In this document: in pieces, positions 7,724-9,827 of the stretch | Position numbering within the stretch: the first letter of the stretch is position 1 | Layout: every line of letters starts with the position of its first letter | Assembly (NCBI GenBank): GCA_024278345.1 | Contig: JAJRTK010000463.1 | Coordinates: 1-9,827, forward strand | Length of the DNA: 9,827 bases | Source: a bacterium | GTDB lineage: Bacteria; CSSED10-310; JAJRTK01 | Reading direction: 5' to 3' | Position numbers and translations under genes: made by a program | Notes under the pieces: model-generated | Told to the model about the DNA's origin: nothing | What the model saw: the letters and a program-made list of their open reading frames with translations, nothing else | The model's database searches: none

Positions 7724-9355
7724 TCACCGGATGAGGGAAGTCCCCGTAGCGGAGGCAGTGAGCCAGATGGGAGAGGATTCGGCCCGATCACCATCCGCTT
7801 GCTCAACTTGAACATAATAGTAGTGATCAGCGCCGGCATCTGGGACATCGAAGCCCCAGGTACCAGACGTGGTGACTACGGGCTCGGTGCGAAAAAGATT
7901 CCCGTCGCGATAGACGTCGATGCGGGTAAACTGTTCCTTGTCCGGATCGTCGAACCCCACCAAAAACGAGGCGGCACCTCTTCCCAGAGCCGAACCCATT
8001 TCAGCACCTGCCGAAGTTGTGAAATTCAGTTCGAGATTCTTGTCCTCGGATGCATAGAAGCGCCTGGCGCGATAGCCTTCCAAAAGTCCGTCCATGGTAA
8101 GATCGGGGGCAAGCACGACCGTTCGGACATCGTTTCTCAAGCCGTAGTCGGCCACATGGTTGTCCTGGGCCGTGACACTCCCAACACGCCAGCCCATGAG
8201 CAGCGCCTCATTGTAATAATCGTAACTGCCGTCGTATCCCACTGAAAACTCTTCAAAACCGTTGTTCTGGATCGTTTCGATCCCCACCATTTGCTCCGCC
8301 AGGGAGGAGCGAAGCTCAAAGTGGTTGAATTCCACGCCAAACAGGTCGTAGCCCCCAGGATGATTGAAGGTCACGATGGACCTTGGCTGCCCCTCCAACC
8401 AGTCGTAGAACTTCGAAACAGTCCATTTGTTTAAAGCGCTTACGAACTTCGTCGTATTCATCACTACATAGTGGCCCATGGCCGGGTTGGAATACTCGAA
8501 GCCCGGGAAAGCCACAAAAACACCCGGTTCCGTCATTTCCGCCGCTGTCTGCCGGAGAGACTCAAAGCGATTCGCCCCCAAGAACTCGGCATGCTCACTC
8601 AACCCCATGAAATCCATGCCGGCCTCATCACGGGCCATGATCCAGGCATCTCGAGGCGACGGGGCCTTTTTTCTGGCATCGATGGAATACCGCGAGTGGG
8701 CATGGAGAAAACCACGGTACCCAGTCCAAGAACTCTGCCGCGTCCGGGCACTCAACTCCACGAGCCCGCCTTCCACGGCCGTTCGCTCCGGCCGGCGCAA
8801 AGAAGGCCGAGGAGGCTCGATCATCCCGAACTCCGGTACATGGTCTGCCGCCTTGCTCCGCCGAACCAACCCGGCCAGGCCCGGGACCCGCGACGGATGG
8901 AGCTCCATGAAAAGATCGTCCATGAGGAAAAAGGGACTGACATTCCGCCGCGCAAAATCCCGGCTCATCAAGAGTGCCCGAAGGCAATCGCTTCGGCTCC
9001 GCCCCATCTCCAGAGCATCGACGAACGCCCGGAGCTCCCGAGCAACCGGAGGACGCTCCACAACAACCACAAAGGCCGATGTCACAAACTCCTCGTCAGA
9101 CGCCTCGCCGCGGAAGGCCTCCGAGTCCACCAGGGCACGAAAAAACGACCAACGGGTCGAGCCCCGTTTCAGGGTAGAAACCCAGCCTTGACGTTCGGAA
9201 GGCGAAGGCCGACGACCAAGGACCCCCTGAAAAGACTGCTCTACGAACTGGGCCTGGGTCAGCCTTTGCTTGAGGAACTCAAAAGGAACCTGGTCATGGG
9301 CAAACGCCGCCGCCGCCGAAAGAAGTGCAAGGAAAACCCAGAATGCCTTCTTCAT
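7724..9355 (-). CDS. exported DUF4214-like / PHP-domain metallohydrolase (CehA/McbA type)
   Basis: A 543-residue exported protein. Residues 1-19 are a signal peptide (MKK, a hydrophobic core, then AFA before HD). Residues about 35-82 and 88-135 look like two DUF4214-like helical repeats (for example QSFQGVLGRRPSPSERQGW, then VSTLKRG and the FFRALVDSEAF helix). From about 212 to 435 there is a PHP metallohydrolase domain: FLHAH (H218, H220), D226, SEHAEF (E254, H255), FPGFEYS (E287), GHY (H295), NHPGG (H332) and QDNH (D398, H400). These are the metal ligands expected for a PHP trinuclear site. The C-terminal beta-rich part ends in YYYVQVEQADG...SSPIW, common in CehA/McbA relatives. That family includes carbaryl and other hydrolases; the substrate here is unknown. 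ATG 9355 has GGAGGG seven bases upstream and starts directly with the signal peptide, so I prefer it to ATG 9379. The gene converges on the sulfotransferase across a 218-base gap in which I see no clear element. Confidence 0.9.
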   Translation of the reverse strand: MKKAFWVFLALLSAAAAFAHDQVPFEFLKQRLTQAQFVEQSFQGVLGRRPSPSERQGWVSTLKRGSTRWSFFRALVDSEAFRGEASDEEFVTSAFVVVVERPPVARELRAFVDALEMGRSRSDCLRALLMSRDFARRNVSPFFLMDDLFMELHPSRVPGLAGLVRRSKAADHVPEFGMIEPPRPSLRRPERTAVEGGLVELSARTRQSSWTGYRGFLHAHSRYSIDARKKAPSPRDAWIMARDEAGMDFMGLSEHAEFLGANRFESLRQTAAEMTEPGVFVAFPGFEYSNPAMGHYVVMNTTKFVSALNKWTVSKFYDWLEGQPRSIVTFNHPGGYDLFGVEFNHFELRSSLAEQMVGIETIQNNGFEEFSVGYDGSYDYYNEALLMGWRVGSVTAQDNHVADYGLRNDVRTVVLAPDLTMDGLLEGYRARRFYASEDKNLELNFTTSAGAEMGSALGRGAASFLVGFDDPDKEQFTRIDVYRDGNLFRTEPVVTTSGTWGFDVPDAGADHYYYVQVEQADGDRAESSPIWLTASATGTSLIR

Positions 9356-9362
9356 CCTAAAT

Positions 9363-9368
9363 CCCTCC
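9363..9368 (-). promoter_or_regulatory. strong Shine-Dalgarno for the PHP protein
   Basis: GGAGGG on the minus strand, seven bases before ATG 9355. It decides the start: the ATG at 9379 lies upstream of this site, which would then fall inside the coding region. Confidence 0.7.
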
Positions 9369-9390
9369 GTAGTTGGCATGGAAACGAGTT

Positions 9391-9399
9391 ATCCTAGCA
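9391..9399 (-). promoter_or_regulatory. possible extended -10 promoter for the PHP gene
   Basis: Minus-strand TGCTAGGAT is an extended -10 (TGn plus a 4/6 match to TATAAT) about 35 bases before the start codon, just past the upstream toxin-like stop. The -35 region is weak (GTGAAC-like), so this rests on the -10 alone. Confidence 0.3.
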
Positions 9400-9413
9400 C
9401 AAACAAGACCGGT

Positions 9414-9821
9414 TCACCACTGGAAGTTCCAGTCATGGTAGAACTTTCCGGCCAGTGAGGGAGGGACACCATTCGCAGGGCGGCGGTGGGTATGGGTTGG
9501 AAGTTTTCGTTCATAAAAATCATCATGAGGCCCGAGCAGAACGAACTTGATGGTCGTGTCCGATGTTTCCCGGCAATCCGAGCAGGCCACCACGGCATTA
9601 TCGCCTTTTTTCCGGCACACTTCGCAATACAGGTAGATGATGATGAAATTGCGCTTCACCGGACATGAATAAAACCCCTGCCAGTTACCCTTCAAGGGTA
9701 TCCACGCAAAGCGGGACAATGGGTCGCGGAAAAAAAACTTGGCATCGGGCAGCGCCGCGCTCCGCTCGGCGGTTGTCCGGGGACGCTGTCCCCCGTCCCC
9801 TGGCAGGACTTCGCCCTGCAC
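9414..9821 (-). CDS. RelE/YafQ-like toxin with a four-cysteine insertion, 5' end probably degraded
   Basis: Counting from GTG 9821, residues 43-103 resemble the C-terminal half of RelE/YafQ-family mRNA-interferase toxins: LKGNWQGFYSC (43-53), the NFIIIY strand (58-63), and FVLLGPHDDFY (93-103) in place of the usual GxHxxxY ending. Between the strands sits CEVC...CSDC (C66, C69, C80, C83), a zinc-ribbon-like insertion unusual in these toxins. A 32-residue tail follows. Typical toxins have about 45 residues of helices before the LKG motif, but here that space (residues 1-26) is read from GC-rich hairpin DNA and looks non-coding. A run of eight A (plus strand 9730-9737) lies at the junction, and one more base there would place the ATG at 9746-9744 in frame. 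The frame stays open to the right edge. No antitoxin is visible; it would lie beyond 9827. I read it as a truncated or frame-broken toxin. A different zinc-binding family is the alternative. Confidence 0.5.
   Translation of the reverse strand: MQGEVLPGDGGQRPRTTAERSAALPDAKFFFRDPLSRFAWIPLKGNWQGFYSCPVKRNFIIIYLYCEVCRKKGDNAVVACSDCRETSDTTIKFVLLGPHDDFYERKLPTHTHRRPANGVPPSLAGKFYHDWNFQW
9753..9819. repeat. cluster of three GC-rich hairpins
   Basis: Three successive inverted repeats lie here. CGCCG/CGGCG spans 9753-9771 with a nine-base loop. GGGGAC-GCT-GTCCCC spans 9779-9793, a perfect six-bp stem with a three-base loop. GCAGG/CCTGC spans 9803-9819 with a seven-base loop. None is followed by a T-run on either strand that would make a standard terminator. 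The arrangement looks like a dispersed palindromic intergenic element and overlaps the 5' part of the toxin-like frame. Confidence 0.5.
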
Positions 9822-9827
9822 CCACCA

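Noticed and set aside
7745-7785. Resemblance to the GTAGCGGAG stretch at 4484-4525, suggesting a repeat
   Set aside because: The match is short and degenerate, and the 7745 copy encodes the C-terminus of the PHP protein, so chance similarity is likely.
8471-9397. Plus-strand 308-codon open frame
   Set aside because: It is antisense to the PHP gene, is rich in Arg and Pro and has no domain signature.

Overview
The window is about 60% GC, gene-dense DNA from a Gram-negative-type bacterium. This is suggested by the export signals, the PhoR/PhoB-style two-component pair, short intergenic gaps and heavy TGA stop use. The mix (PLP decarboxylase, PAPS sulfotransferase, exported beta-helix and PHP proteins) would fit a deltaproteobacterium-like or candidate-phylum lineage, but I cannot fix the taxon. 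No phage, CRISPR, tRNA or rRNA is visible, and no insertion sequence.

Layout: (1) 1-710, minus strand: a calcineurin-like metallophosphoesterase that runs off the left edge and is split by one in-frame TAG. (2) 915-2201, plus: an exported protein with a bacterial SH3 domain followed by a right-handed beta-helix. (3) 2240-4429, minus: a sensor histidine kinase followed by an OmpR/PhoB-type response regulator, kinase first, 156 bases apart. The kinase has two hydrophobic N-terminal segments; the first is reached only by reading past a TGA that sits three codons after the best start. (4) 4675-7505, plus: a two-gene operon with a one-base stop/start overlap. Its first gene fuses an aromatic-L-amino-acid-type PLP decarboxylase to a C-terminal Smr domain, and its second is a PAPS-dependent sulfotransferase. 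(5) 7724-9355, minus: an exported PHP-domain metallohydrolase (CehA/McbA type) with N-terminal DUF4214-like repeats. (6) 9414 to the right edge, minus: a RelE/YafQ-like toxin remnant carrying a four-cysteine insertion, with its 5' part replaced by, or merging into, a run of GC-rich hairpins.

The most distinctive items are the decarboxylase-Smr fusion coupled to a sulfotransferase, the cysteine-bearing RelE-like protein beside the hairpin cluster, and two coding frames each broken by a single clean stop codon. The two-component pair may regulate the divergent decarboxylase operon, with which it shares a roughly 245-base upstream region; this is inference from arrangement only. No complete defence or mobile system can be assembled from what is present.
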